Shown: positions 46,213 to 59,005 of the stretch, piece after piece
Position numbering within the stretch: position 1 is the stretch's first letter
How the letters are laid out: each line of letters begins with the position of its first letter
Origin: Letharia columbiana
Taxonomy: Eukaryota; Ascomycota; Lecanoromycetes; Lecanorales; Parmeliaceae
Assembly (NCBI RefSeq): GCF_014066305.1
Contig: NW_023501038.1
Location: 868,001-932,000, forward strand
Reading direction: 5' to 3'
DNA: 64,000 nt
Made by a program: the position numbers and the translations under genes
Notes under the pieces: generated by a model
Database searches by the model: none
Seen by the model: only the letters and a program-made list of their open reading frames with translations
What the model was told of the DNA's origin: nothing

Positions 46213-46796
46213 TCACACGTGGCGAACTGGTGCAACGGCAAGCGGACCCGGTCGAACCACGAGAGCGAGCGGCTTGGACGACACGTGCCACGCCGCTACT
46301 TCATCCCCGCCCGAGGACTGCGACTCTCCCGACCGCCGCGTATAGAGCTCTCGACCGCAGTCGAGCAAGCCAACGGATGGATCGTGCGCCGGCGGGGTCC
46401 AGGCGCCTTTGATGAGCGTGCGCTCGGGCGCGGTCTTGGCTTCGAGGTTGGTGAGGATTTCGGCGGTTTGCTAATTTGAAACAGGTAGGAAGGAGATGCG
46501 GGGAGGAGATATCAAGGGATGGCGCACTCGGTGAGAGGGAGGGGAGGAAGGATGGATTCTGAGATGTTGCACTGAAGGACTTTTGGCTTTTTGCGCGCCT
46601 TGGTAAGAGATGGATCTCTAGACGGGTGCGGAGTTTTACGAGTCGTGCTTCTGGTGGCTTTTAGCGACGAGGGTGCACTTGGTGTGGCTTCTGCGTTGGA
46701 TGAGGTGTTCGGTTGTATTCGTAAAGTGATCGCAGTGGAGTCCGGATTTTCGCTTTCAAAAATGCGTTCGGTCAAAGGCCAACTTTTCTGGGCCAC
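46213..46796 (-). CDS. Possible hypothetical gene, two exon-like frames, boundaries unresolved
   Basis: A minus frame from 46796 to 46512 (95 residues, Ser/Thr/Lys-rich: KATRSTTRKTPHPSRDPSLT) lacks an ATG, beginning after a possible acceptor (gatcag). A second frame (46470-46213) opens right after a textbook pyrimidine tract and acceptor (ctgtttcaaattag). It reads ILTNLEAKTAPERTLIKGAW then DPSVGLLDCGRELYTRRSGE, which looks like real protein. I found no donor joining them in frame and no family match, so this is a weak call. Confidence 0.3.
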
Positions 46797-48257
46797 CTGA
46801 TCGCTCTGTCCTGTGCACGGCCTCTTCTGCCGCCCTTTTGTTTTCTTGAACCGACGCTACGAATCACCACCCGGTCACAGGAAATTTGGAAGGAAGTTAC
46901 GGCATGTCTGTGGCCGTATGTAAGTGATTGAACATTAGACGCAGTGATATTGCTTCGGCAAAGCAAGCAGGTATCGAATTCTTGTCATCTCACAATACGG
47001 AATGAGACACGAGAGAGCAACCCCGAAAGCCGACCCCAAACAACGCTCGCAGTTGGAGAAGCTGTACTGGCCATACCCTCGGTATCCGAGACCCCTGAAA
47101 TAGCCAACGCTCGGAGAGGAATACTTGGACAGGTGGGCGAATCATGTCAACGCGGAAGTCTCCGATAGGATCTTTTGTGACCCCTGCATGGCTCTTAGAT
47201 CTGTCGAATAGAACATGCGTTTGGGGCGAGATACGGATGAGTGCGTTACTGTTGCTGGTATTGCGATTCACTGCAGCCTTCGAGAAGATATGTGTCTTTC
47301 TGCAGTTGCCGTTATCAAAGACTTGCTTCGCTTTGTTCTCGTGACTAGCCGAGGAGAAATCGAGGCGAGATCGGTGACGGTCGATTCAATAAACGAGTTT
47401 GCGGATTGGCTTTGTGCTAGTCTCGCTCAAAAGCTTGGTCATATTTATTTACTACTGCTGTCCATGGTATGAAAGGGTCCCATAACACGAATTTCTGCGA
47501 CACTTTGAGACTTGCAATCGTGCCCGCCTTGAATGCTTCGAAGAACTGCCTTCATACACCAGAACAGCTGTTATAGCACCGAGGTTTATGACACGGTCCA
47601 ACAACGCCTCCAGAACACAGGAAAACCGGTCCGTGATCCGTGAACGTCTCTCCCTCCGATCTATCACGAAGTAGATACGAGAGTCACATTGCCGTATGCC
47701 AATGCGGACAACGGGTCCTCGGCCCAAACTGAAATCGAGAGATCATCGTCATCACCTTCAAAGTGTGTGTAAGCAACAATCGACCATCGAAGGCCTCTGC
47801 TCTGACGTACTAAGACCATGCCAGATCCCTCCCTTCCCCACTGAGATACACACGGCATTGATTGCAATGACAGCCTCCCACAATCTATACCAGCTCCCTT
47901 TCCTCACCTGCGTCGATCTCACGTTGATGCGTGCATGACACATCCCGTCTGTACAGCGATCAGGATAGCCTGTCGGTCCAGGTAATCATGGATACTTACC
48001 GGGAGACTTCCAATCGAAAGGCGTCTTGTATTGCGGGTGGGTCCAGCTCGACCCAAAGGTACTATTTGTCGCGGTAGCAGGCATACGATCTGCGAGGCTA
48101 TTGCAGGACTGTAGGAAGCTTGGGGAAAACGTCCCGGTCCCACACTCCGCTTCAGATTTGAACAGCTTTACGGCTACTCCGAGATTGTTGTCTCCTCCTG
48201 ATCACCTTGTTCAGCATAGTCGCATTACCAGATCTGAAGAACAACACAAAATTTTCC
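46797..48257. other. No gene recognised
   Basis: Only short ORFs of under 105 codons on both strands, none with a recognisable domain. Confidence 0.45.
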
Positions 48258-48877
48258 CTAACCAAAATTATTTGCGAACCCTCCAGTCGGCGGAATGCCA
48301 TCAGAAGCGCAGTGCCGAATGATCCCCAGGGCTGCCAACCCGGCATCCGTTGGCTTCGCTCTCGCAGACATCATGCCTGGTCTGATTCTGGGCTCGATCG
48401 CGCAGGTCCCATCCGCTTAGAGTCTTTAGCTTCTCGATTGATGTCGATTGAGATTGCGAAGTACCTACGGCTCAGATACCGCTTCGGAAGGTAGACGTCA
48501 TACGTGGGATCACGGTCCGTTCTCCTGCGAGGCCCGAAACTCAACTCCCTTTCTATCGCTGGGATCCGTGTCCATGCGTCCAGGCAGCTTCGTGGGTTGA
48601 GGTCTCGGCCAAACCGCCTTTCGTCGCACACGCAATTGAATCGGATAGGGGCCGTCAGGTTGATATGTGAAAGGGAAGCCGTATCCCATCGCTCAGGAGG
48701 TCTAGGTTGTTGAAGAACAACTAAGGACCCGTTCGTTGTCTGTTGGTTGAGGACTTCGGCCGGCAAAGCTGGAACAGTCGCTGGATTTGCTTGTGCGAGA
48801 GACTGTGCAGGCTGTAGCACTGCCGCGGATGAAAAATAGATGCCTGATAGAGCAGTGATCAGGCGCAGAGTAATCAT
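48258..48877 (-). CDS. Small secreted Cys-containing protein
   Basis: Exons 48877-48469 and 48415-48258 with a 53-nt intron (gtaggt..gctaaag..ctctaag); 188 residues in phase. The N-terminus (MITLRLITALSGIYFSSAAV) is a probable signal peptide with Ala-rich cleavage region. The mature part has VCDERRFGRDLNPRSCLDAW, then ELSFGPRRRTDRD and YDVYLPKRYLSPDGTCAIE across the splice. It ends HCASDGIPPTGGFANNFG. This pattern (Cys, YG/FG-x-xLN, SCxDAW, FDVxLPxRxxS, DGTCAIE, GGxAxNxG) matches a family of fungal secreted proteins of unknown function I have seen repeatedly. At least four Cys could form disulfides. An optional further intron after NNFG would alter the last residues only. It sits about 0.4 kb from the AT-rich block. 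Confidence 0.7.
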
Positions 48878-51800
48878 CGTGGGAAATCAACGAATCTTAT
48901 AGAAGTGTTGATTGGCGAAAGGAAAGGTAAGATGCATACATGGCATTCCTCCTTCGCGAAGCCTTCGAAGCGGATCGCACAGCCCCGCGCGTATATGATG
49001 ACTCCCTGCAAGGAAAATTCTGCGCCTGAAACAAACATGTTGCAAGAAGGACACCCGGGAGGAAACAACGTTCGCGCTGGCGGCGCGTGACAAGAGCTGA
49101 TACTTGAGCCTCGCTTCTCGCCCCTACGCTTGATGATTCTGCTTCTGCTTCTTTCGGTAGCGCCGTAGCGGCTCCAATCCAACAGTACTTACAGCACGAC
49201 CCGACGCTTGTCGCGAAAGATGCTCTGGATCCCCACTGACAAACGCAGAGTATTTCGCGAGTTTATAAAAAAAGACCTTTTAGGTCGCTAAATAAATATA
49301 TAAATTTTTTATTATAATTAAATAGCTCGTTATTATTATATAAGCTTATTTAAATATATATTCTTCGTTAATAATTATAATATTTATCTTTAGTCGATTA
49401 TTTTTTAATAATTAAATTTTAGATAATAGCGTATTATATTTAATATTATTAAAAGATTATATAACGAGTTAAATATAATAATTAAATTATAAGTTTAATC
49501 GTATTACTATCTAATAAAAATCGAGTATTAAAGTTATTTCTTCTATATATATATCTATTAACTTAAAAATATATTATTTAGAAGTTAAAGAGAGTATAAA
49601 ATATATATCTTAAATAATTTTAACGCGTTTAACGCGTTTAAAACGAATTTAAGCGAATAAAAAGATTATAAAAGACGCTTAGATACGCGATTTTCTCTTT
49701 AATAACGATAGCGAGATATTTTTAAACTATATATATTAATCTCTTTATAGCTTATAAAAATATTCTTTCTTCTAATAAATACGAAGTTTTAAGATATTTA
49801 GCGAACTAGTTTTAAAGTAAAGAAAAAAAGTTATATATTTAATATCCGAGTATAAAAGTAGAGAGAAGAATATTTTAATATTTATATATAATCTTAAATT
49901 ATAAATAACGATATAGACTCTTCTTCGCTTATAAATAAATAAAATTTTAAATATTATATAAGCGTAAAAAAGTTAAGTAATTACGATAATTCTAATAATA
50001 ATTTATATATTATTAATAATATTAATATCCTCTCTTATACTACTTTAAATTCTAATATTTATTATTTTATCTTTAATATAATAATAGAGATTAGTTATAT
50101 TATAGTTTACGCCTCGAAATATATAGTTAATATAAAGAATAAGTAATATTATACTCTAATCGTTTTATAAAGTTAGTAATAATAAATAAATCTTAATAAG
50201 ATTAAAAATAGGCTTAAAAAGAAATAGATATATACGATTCGCTATTTATTTAACGGTAAAGACGCTATTCTAATAGCGAAAATGGGCTTTAAAAAGAGTC
50301 TTATTTTTTACTCTTTATTTTTATTAAAACCGGGTAATATAGCGATTCTTATATATCTACTTAATATATTAAAGTTAAATTAGTAATTAAAGATTAATAC
50401 GTTATTTAATATTAGCGCCTTTATTCTAAATACTTAAATTAATAAGAATAAAAATCTATATAATATCGCTAGTAATATCTATATATATATTCTTATTAAT
50501 TTTAAGATCTTTATAAATAATAAGAATTTTTATAAAATTATTATAAAGAATATAGAGTTTATCTCGCGACTTAGTCTTATTATTATTAACGAGATATATA
50601 TAATACGATAATAGGGCGATAGCTTTTATTCTAATTATAGTAAACTTTATAAAATAAGAATATTAACTTTTAATATATTATAATTTAAGATCTTAATTAT
50701 ATTAGACGATTAGATATTAAATATCTATTAACCGCGTATTAGTTTTATAAATAATATACTTATCGAGATTATAAAGATTTCTATTAATCGCGAGAATATT
50801 ATATTTAGCATTAAGCCTCTATAGTATAAATCGAACTTATTTAAAAATCTTCGTTTTTTAATATAGTTATTAAATTATATATTTATTAAGATAATTTTAT
50901 ATATTAATTATATTATACTCGATTATAATATTATTAATTAGTTAATTTAATAATATCTTAATATAGATTAAATAAAAAGAGAGATAAAAAGACTCTTTTA
51001 TACTTATAATAGTAAAATAAATAAAGAGAAGTTAAAAATTATAGCTATTGAATTTAAGAGATTAAATTTAATAGTTAGACTTCTTATTATTATAGACGCT
51101 TTTAATATAAATATTAATAATCTTAATATATATCTTATTATATAGTAATTATTATCTAAAGATATTTATTCTCTCTTAAGTATATAGTAGCGAGCTAGTT
51201 ATATAGTTTAAGTATTAAATCTATATAATAACTTTATATAATTTATTAAGAATAATTTAATTAATTTACTATTCGAGAATTTAGCTACTTTTATAATAAA
51301 TATAAAAAAGAATATAAGCTAGAAAGCGAGTAAATATATTAAAAGAATAGTATATTATTCTTAATCGACCTTAGAGTAATTATATTCGAGAATTCTTTCT
51401 AAAATATTTCGACGAGATTAAATTAATTATAGCGATCTATTCTATCGAATACTATAATTACTATAAGAAAATTATATTTATAAAAATCTTAAATATATAA
51501 TTTAAAGACTCGATAAGTATAAAAAATTATATGTCGAACGCGAGGATAATTAATATATATAAGAGATTACTTAAATAGAATTAAGAGAAATATAAATAAA
51601 AATATAGTAAAATTAATATTACTAATATTATCGAGTTAAATATCTTTCTAGATATAAATATCGTATAGAAATAGACTAGATAAGTCGATACTATTATTAT
51701 TATTAATAACTTCTTAACGTTAATAACGAGATAAGATTTATACTAGATAAATAAGTATAAATTTAAGCTTTATTCTCTTATTAGACGTTAATTTAAAAGA

Positions 51801-54800
51801 ATAATTATAATTAATAAGAGATTAAATATTAAGCGAATAAAGAAGAAGAAGTAAATTAAGATTAATAAGGGAAAGGTAGAAGTCTTAATAATTAAAGAAG
51901 TAATTAAATAAATAAAAATTTATATAATAAATGAGATAAAAGAGGTGAAGATAAGAGACGCGAAAATTATAGCGGAGGTAAATAGATAAAAGACTATAAA
52001 AATAAAAGTATAAGAGAATAGAGCTAAGAAGATTAACTTAGTTATAAAGATTATAATAACGCTTTATAAGCGAAAGAATTTTAATATTAGAATTATATTT
52101 AATATAAAAAAATAGAAGTAAGTAGATAGTAGATTTTTATTAGTCGATATATTAATAATAGCGAATAAATAGAGAATTAATATAAGAGTAAATAGGAGTA
52201 ATATATATAAATAATTTTAGAAGTTAGATAGACGGCTAGTTAAAGAAATAATATAGTTTAATATACTTTTTTTAATATATCTCTAAGAGTATCTTTCTTC
52301 GACGGCGATAGCGATGGCGATATTATACTCTAAGCGTCTCGCTAATATATCGTTAATAGTATATATTTATAGATATTAGAGATTTTAAAAATAAAGAGAA
52401 TTAATAAAGAAATAATTAAATAGTAATAATATAATTAATTAATATAATTATAAGACTAAAAAGAAGTTAAATCTAAAATGAATAAAGAATTAAATAAAGC
52501 TCTCTAATTAGTCGAGGCCTCTTAACCCGTAAACGTAGAAATCTTATTTCGATATTAAATAATTTAATATAAGATACGTAGTAATTTTCTTTATAATAAT
52601 ATTATATAGCTAAATTTAATAGATCTATTAATAACGATAGCGAGATTCGCTAATAGCGCTATATAGCTTCGAATATAGCTATAGTATAGAACGATTAGCT
52701 ATACGCGTTTAAAGTACTTAATTTAAGATTATTATTAAGTATTAATATTCTAAGTAATCGAATATTAGATATTAAAAAACGAGGTCTTCGAAGTTAAATT
52801 TAAGTACTTATAATAAGTCTTTAAACCTTTAAAGAGGCCTCGAAAAGCATTTATTCGCTATTCATCTATTATATTCTTATAAAAGTCTCATATATCGTCG
52901 ATAGATCGTTTCATATAAAAATTACGATTTTATTTATCTTCTCGATTATATAAGTAGCGAGCTATTTCTTTATTATAGTATAACTCTATTTATTATTATA
53001 AGGCGAGATATATATTTAAAGTATTATAATTATATAAGTCTAAAACGAGTATATAAGAAACTTATTAAATATCTAAAAGTTATTCTTTTTAAACGATCTT
53101 ATATTCTTATAATTTTAGAAATCTTATATATATTATAAATACGAGGGATTATTAAATATATATATATTCTTTAATTTTCGATTACGTTTATTACTCGCTA
53201 TTAATTTTAAGCTAAAGTTAATATTATTAATCTTTTTTAGATTAGATAATAAAGTACTCGCTTAATACGCCTTATAAATAATCGTAAGATAGATTATTTT
53301 AATATAAAATAAGATCGATATAGATATTAATTAAGTTATTCGATTATAATTAGAAGTCTTTTACTCTATATAACGTCGTTTAATACTCTATAGATAAGAG
53401 AATATAAGTTAATTATCGTATATAAGACGTAGATTAATATCTTAATAAGAATTATCTTATTCGAGTTCGATTTATTTAAAATAAATATTTTTAAGTATCT
53501 TAATATTATCTTTTATAGTACTCTTATTAATATCGATAGAATTAAGCGAGTAACTAACGATTTTCTATAAAGATAGCTTATTAATATAAGATATAAAACT
53601 AATTAACGATAGCTAATTTTTATATAACTATTTTTATTATATAGGGAAAGCGTTATAAATAGCGATATTTATAAGATAATTAATATACTAACGCTATTAG
53701 TCTATAACTTTTTTATTATTATAAATCGTTAAAGAGATTAATCTATCTCTTAGCGAACTTCGTTTTTATATAGTTTAGATATCTTTAATATATAAGATAT
53801 ATATAGAGGCTTAAAACAATTTATTATTAAGACTTTAAATCTATAGAAAGATATATTATCTTCTTAAATTATATAATCGATAATTATCGACTTTAGCTTT
53901 CTATTACTATTTATCCTTTATTTCTTAACTCTCTATATTTATTTTAAATTATTATATTAAATATAATAGTTATTAGAACGATTAATATACTTAATTACTT
54001 TACTATCTAAATCGCTACTTTTCTTAATATATTATAGAATTTCTTTATAGAGAATAATTAGTCTAAGTCGATTATAAAGCTTAAGAATTAATTATTTAAC
54101 TTTACGCGAATATATAAGAATATCTAATTAAATAGAAATTAAATTAGTCTTAATCTTCTACTATTAAAAATATATAATATTAAAAATTATTATAATAAAA
54201 TTAAATTAAGGTCGTAGAAATTTTTTATTCTTTTTTATATATTAGAACTATATTATAATCGATAAAAATCGATTAGTATATAATACTTCCTTTTTAATAG
54301 CCTTTAATAACCCTTTTAATTTTATATTATAGAGCCCCTTTAAATTAGTATTCTTATTTTATTTTTTAAAAAGATTTAAATTATTAATAGCGAGAATTTC
54401 TTTTTATAATAACTTCGAAATCTACTCTATTTTTTCTAGCGAGGCCTTCTAATAATTTAGCTAGATATATTTAATAGACTTATTAGTCGAATTATTCTTT
54501 AATATAATATTAAATAAAAGATTAACTTTAATATAGAGTTTTATAAGAAAGTTACGCTATAGAAATTCGCCTTATATAAGATTTTTTAATAATAATTCTA
54601 TATATCTTTTACTAAGTCGTAAAGACTTAATTCTAACTCTTTTATTATACTTATTATATTCTAAATCTTTTTAATCTTTATCTTTTTTATCTTTCTCTTT
54701 TTAGCTATATTAATTATCTTCGACGAAGTATTACTTTTACTTTCTCTCTAGAGTAAAATATAAGCGTAAAAGATTAGAAGATTATTAGCGAATATTTAAT

Positions 54801-54871
54801 AATAGATAAAATAGACTTTATAGCGATAATAGATAGATTAGATATTAATTAATAATATAGAAAATAATTAA

Positions 54872-54944
54872 AGATAAGATCTACTTAGTAAGATCTAGAA
54901 ATTCTTACTAAGATCTCGATAAGATCTCTTCTTAATAAGATCTC
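54872..54944. repeat. Cluster of five taagatct motifs
   Basis: Five copies of taagatct (or the overlapping palindrome agatct) within 73 bases, two of them in the contexts cttagtaagatct and cttactaagatct. A local microrepeat inside the RIP-like block. Confidence 0.6.
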
Positions 54945-55635
54945 TTTTATATTTAAACTAATTATTCTTTATTAATTTATCTCTTTATTTTATTAATCTT
55001 CTAATTAGTTATAATCTTCTTTCTCTTTTTATTTAATATTATTCGAATTAAAGTTATTATATATAATAGACTTATTATACTCTATCTTATTATATTACTC
55101 TTCTAAATAAATCTTACGCGTAAAGATTTATTAATAAATTATTTAATAATATATTTCTAATATAATTTAATTATTTAATATACTATATATAGAAAGTATA
55201 ATTATAAAGCTTTATTATCGCTTTAATTTTTTTTTATATAACTCTATATAAGAAGATTCTATTAAAAATTCTTAAAGTAAAAAGAAATATTACTTAATTT
55301 TTAATCTTCTTTAATAAGAAATATATTAATTACTAATAGATCTAGAGTTTAATATTTTTTACTATTTTCTTAAAATTATAGCGTTAAAATAATTAAGTAA
55401 TATTTAATTAGATCGTTTATAATAATAATATAGTCTTTCTATATTTAAAGATATCTTTTCTATATTTTATATATCTATAAGAGACTTCGACGTCGTATAA
55501 GATATTCTTATTTATCGATATTATCGCTACTAATATCTAACTTTATATTAAAAAATAAATTATCTCGCTTCGCTCTTTCTACTCTCTATAAGTTTAATCG
55601 TTTATTTATTTTATATATCGCCGTAGCGATACTCT

Positions 55636-55764
55636 ACTTACTTACTTACTTCTTTTTCTTCTTCTTCTCTTACTTACTTACTTCTTACTTACTTACTTTT
55701 TATTTATAAGATCGCTATAGCGATAAGTTATCGCGACGATACTCTCTCTCCTTCTCTTCTTCTT

Positions 55765-55796
<32 letters not shown>

Positions 55797-55800
55797 TTTA
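55636..55800. repeat. (ACTT)n arrays with duplicated palindromic spacers
   Basis: Runs of acttacttactt occur at about 55636-55650, 55671-55700 and 55768-55800. They are separated by CT-rich stretches and a repeated element with dyad symmetry (gatcgctatagcgataagttatcgcgac, echoed by atcgctacgataacttatcgctataacg). Probably a decayed minisatellite. Confidence 0.6.
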
Positions 55801-56262
55801 CATCTATCGCTACGATAACTTATCGCTATAACGACTCTTATAAACCTAGTCGTTCTAAAAATAGAGGGAGATTATAAAAAATAAGAGGAGATTACGGCGT
55901 TTAATCGAAGTAATAAACTAACTAATAAGGTTACGCATTTTTCCTAATACGCTATATCGTCGATTCGGCGAGTATTATAGCGATTATCTCGAGAATTAAT
56001 ATACTATAAAGGAATTTCTATATAATACTACGCGTTTATTAAGATATATAGTATTTTTAAATATTAATATCGCTACTATAGCTAAGTTAGCTAAGTTTTT
56101 TAGTAAAATAAAATTAAAAGCTTACTTCTTAATTACTATATTACAACTTCTAATTTAATAAAGACTTATTTAACTATTTATTCGATTTTTTTTCAAGAAT
56201 TTCAAAAAGGCCATATTACGTAGTTACGCATTTTTTTTAAGGAACATTTATAAACAGGGGGT

Positions 56263-56375
56263 AAAAATAAAAAAAAAGGAAAAAAAAAAAAAAAAAAAAT
56301 TTTGGGGGGGTTTCCCCACCAAAACCAACCCCAGGGGGGGGGGGGGAAAAAAAAAAATAAAATATAAAAAATCCC
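56263..56375 (+). repeat. Homopolymer-rich junction sequence
   Basis: Long A runs, then ttttggggggg-tttcccc-accaaaaccaacccc, a run of about 14 G, more A runs and ccccc. The degenerate homopolymer composition right at the edge of the AT-rich block looks like low-quality or misassembled sequence, though it could be genuine low complexity. Confidence 0.7.
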
Positions 56376-56379
56376 CCAT

Positions 56380-56929
56380 ACATAAACAAATATCCAAGCA
56401 GAGGAAAGGTACTATAGCCAAGTCGAAGTAAGTGGAAGCAGAAGTGACCATATTCCTAGTATTGATCTTAAAACTCTTAACCCCACCGCCGATCCATATC
56501 GTGGAAGCAATCCAGAACACCATGGCAATTTTCTCGCAGATGGTACTGGAGCCCGTCCGATAGTGAGCCAAGATGCCGTTGATGGCAATTGAGACACGGC
56601 TGAAGGCAAAATTGCCCAAAAAAACCATTCCTGTGGGAAGTCCTTGGGAAAGAGATAAAGTCGCGAACTCCCTTGCAAGAATCCATTCAGGCGGACTTTG
56701 TCGTAGGCGTGTTTTTACAGGCGGCGGAACCCGAGACGTTGCGGAATGAATAGAGAGGGGGCAAGGTTCGGAGTGCCGTAGACATCAAGGGTTGCGAGCC
56801 CCAGTACGTATTGTTTTCTTGAATGTTCTTCAGCAGCTCTTCCCAGGGCAATGGCCTTGATGATCGGATTTCACTGTGATGTCTCGATGTTAAGATTGTT
56901 TTGAATTGAGAAAACCCGTCAGCTCCCAT
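56380..56929 (-). pseudogene. Fragment of a membrane-protein gene at the block edge
   Basis: Minus-strand frames read PLPWEELLKNIQENNTYWGS (near 56830) and, further 3', hydrophobic segments MVFLGNFAFSRVSIAINGI, ICEKIAMVFWIASTIWIGGG and YFDLAIVPFLCLDICLCMG. They run directly into the homopolymer stretch. The pieces suggest a multi-pass membrane protein truncated by the AT-rich block, but exon joins are unclear and the family is unknown to me. Confidence 0.3.
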
Positions 56930-59005
56930 ATCCGTGACGTGGAATCTGTCAAGGAGCGAAGGGTTGTGCAGCCTAGAGTCTTCCGTCGTCGTGGTCTAAG
57001 TAACGGACCCGATGTTTCGGTGGTCTTCAGGGGGTTTTATCTGGTCCCAGCTTGGAGGCAGAGAGCTACCCGGTCCAGCACTTCGAGATTAGGGCATCTT
57101 GGCATCTCCTATCGCGAGACCTCTTTCTCATTCGTTGTTTATCTCTGAAACTTCATGATATCCAGTTCTTCATACAGCATAATATCTAGGAAGACGTTCG
57201 ACGTTGCACGAATTCCCAGAAATATCCCAAAATGCTCGGAGATGGAGTATTGGTAGGATTGTCGTTATCTCAGCAAGGTTGTTAGATCTGTCGACCAGGT
57301 CAATTATACCTGCATATATCGCCTCTGGTGCGCTCCTCGGTCGGTTACGTAGGTGTTGAAAATTGAGGGTCGAGGGTAATAGAGAGGTCTACCTTGGACC
57401 TGAAACGAACATCTCGCAAAGATGATCAGGTATTTATACCCTCTCCCTGCAAGAACGCGCGTAGCCGGGGCTGAGATCTGAGCCTCACTTAAAGACCTCA
57501 GACCGACATGTTTGCAGCACGAACCGCCGCCCTAGGGCCCTAACTACCATATGAAAACCCACGTGTTGATTCGTTGAAATTGCCAGGCTTTCTTACAAGT
57601 ATACAGTTGAACCCTCATGTTAGTCAAGTCTTCGAGCTTGCATCTTATCATCTTTGCGTACGTATGTTATAATTTCTTTGATTCCTTAGCATTAGGCCGG
57701 ACTATAAGGCATGTCGCGAATTGCTCGATACAACAGTGCTCGCCAAGTCTAACAATAGCGAACCCTCGAGGGTAGTCACGTCACGCTCTCAAATGAACGA
57801 GGACTGACTACAAAGTACGTCCTAGCCTTGGATCTGCTCGGTCTAATGTCTCGGCCGCACCCTAGGCTTTGGAGAGCATTTCGATATAGTTTCACTCCAC
57901 CAACATCTCACTTCTACGATAATCTCATATTCCGGACGAAAATTGATAGTGGATGAAAAGGTTGGTCTCCACATATGGCGAGGACTAGTTGGCACGATGT
58001 GTAGAAAGACGTCCGACGTTGCACGACGACGCCTCATCCTTGTTTTGTGCAAAATCTCCCAGACGTCTGCGGGTTCTCTTCTCTAAAGCTCAATATCAGG
58101 TGGATCCGCCAGGTCTGTGTGAAATAGTCTTGGGCTTAGGATGTTACATGATCGTCCTGGAGCGGCTGAGGCTTGTGTTCTACTAGAATGGATGAACGGT
58201 CAGTAAACGCCCTACTGATTCAACCACGGAAAACAGTTTTCCTGCCTCGCCCAATGGGCTTTCTTGGCTTGGTGGTTCTCATCGTTTCTTGTCTCAGCCA
58301 GGACCTCGTTTGTACAATGACCTTTACCTACCTGGCTTGTGCTTGTGCTTGTGCCACAAAAGAGTCTCCACAGCTCGTTGGGTTTCCGCAATATATCAGG
58401 ACTGTATGGTCCGCGGGAGAGTGGTTGGTAAGGCTCCTGATCTTGAGTTGAGATGAGGTCTCTCTCCTTGCATTTGATGTAGGATTACGGGGAGTAGCTC
58501 CACCGATCATTGAAAATCTCTGGATACCGACATCTGTTCAGAAACATCGAGTATTCATCGAAGGATTCCCACGAGGAGTACGGGATGATGTGACTTGTGC
58601 TTTGGGTGCGATGGAGGCGGACTAGTGAGCAACGAAGTATTTAGGTAAACTTCCATCAGCCTTCTGCAATGTCCTGCTTTTTTGGTATTGTTGAGAATCA
58701 AAAGAGCCCTTTTGGAACATCGGCGCACAAAAAGACTAGCCATGAAACCATTGTTCTTTCGAACAAATACTCTCAAGAACGACGATGAAAGTCATATAGG
58801 TTTTCATTGTCCAGCACAATGAATGTTTGCAACGGCATTGTATTATTGACCGTGTTGTAAGTCAAAGAAGTAGTGGAATGTTCTCTTCTTCTCTATCTTA
58901 TCCTGGATTTCTCCCCACAACAATTATACTTCATGAATAAACCTTCGACGTAGTTTAACACTCCACTACTATTACACGCCCGAAAACCATCACACGAATC
59001 AAGAT
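56930..59005. other. No gene recognised
   Basis: About 2 kb of normal-composition DNA with only short ORFs. A motif gacgtYcgacgttgcacga occurs twice (about 57191 and 58007), hinting at an old duplication. Confidence 0.5.

Larger units (their letters stand above)
49260..56215. repeat. AT-rich, RIP-like repeat block 2
   Basis: About 7 kb of AT-rich DNA with scarce CpA/TpG, abundant TpA and retained CpG, and no credible ORF. It begins abruptly at about 49260 (after ttcgcgagtttataaaaaaa) and ends at about 56215. This is the expected signature of RIP-mutated transposons. I could not recognise the original element by eye. Confidence 0.85.

Noticed and set aside
55636..55800. Telomere-like repeat
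   Set aside because: The unit is ACTT with CT-rich spacers, not TTAGGG or its complement, and it is internal.
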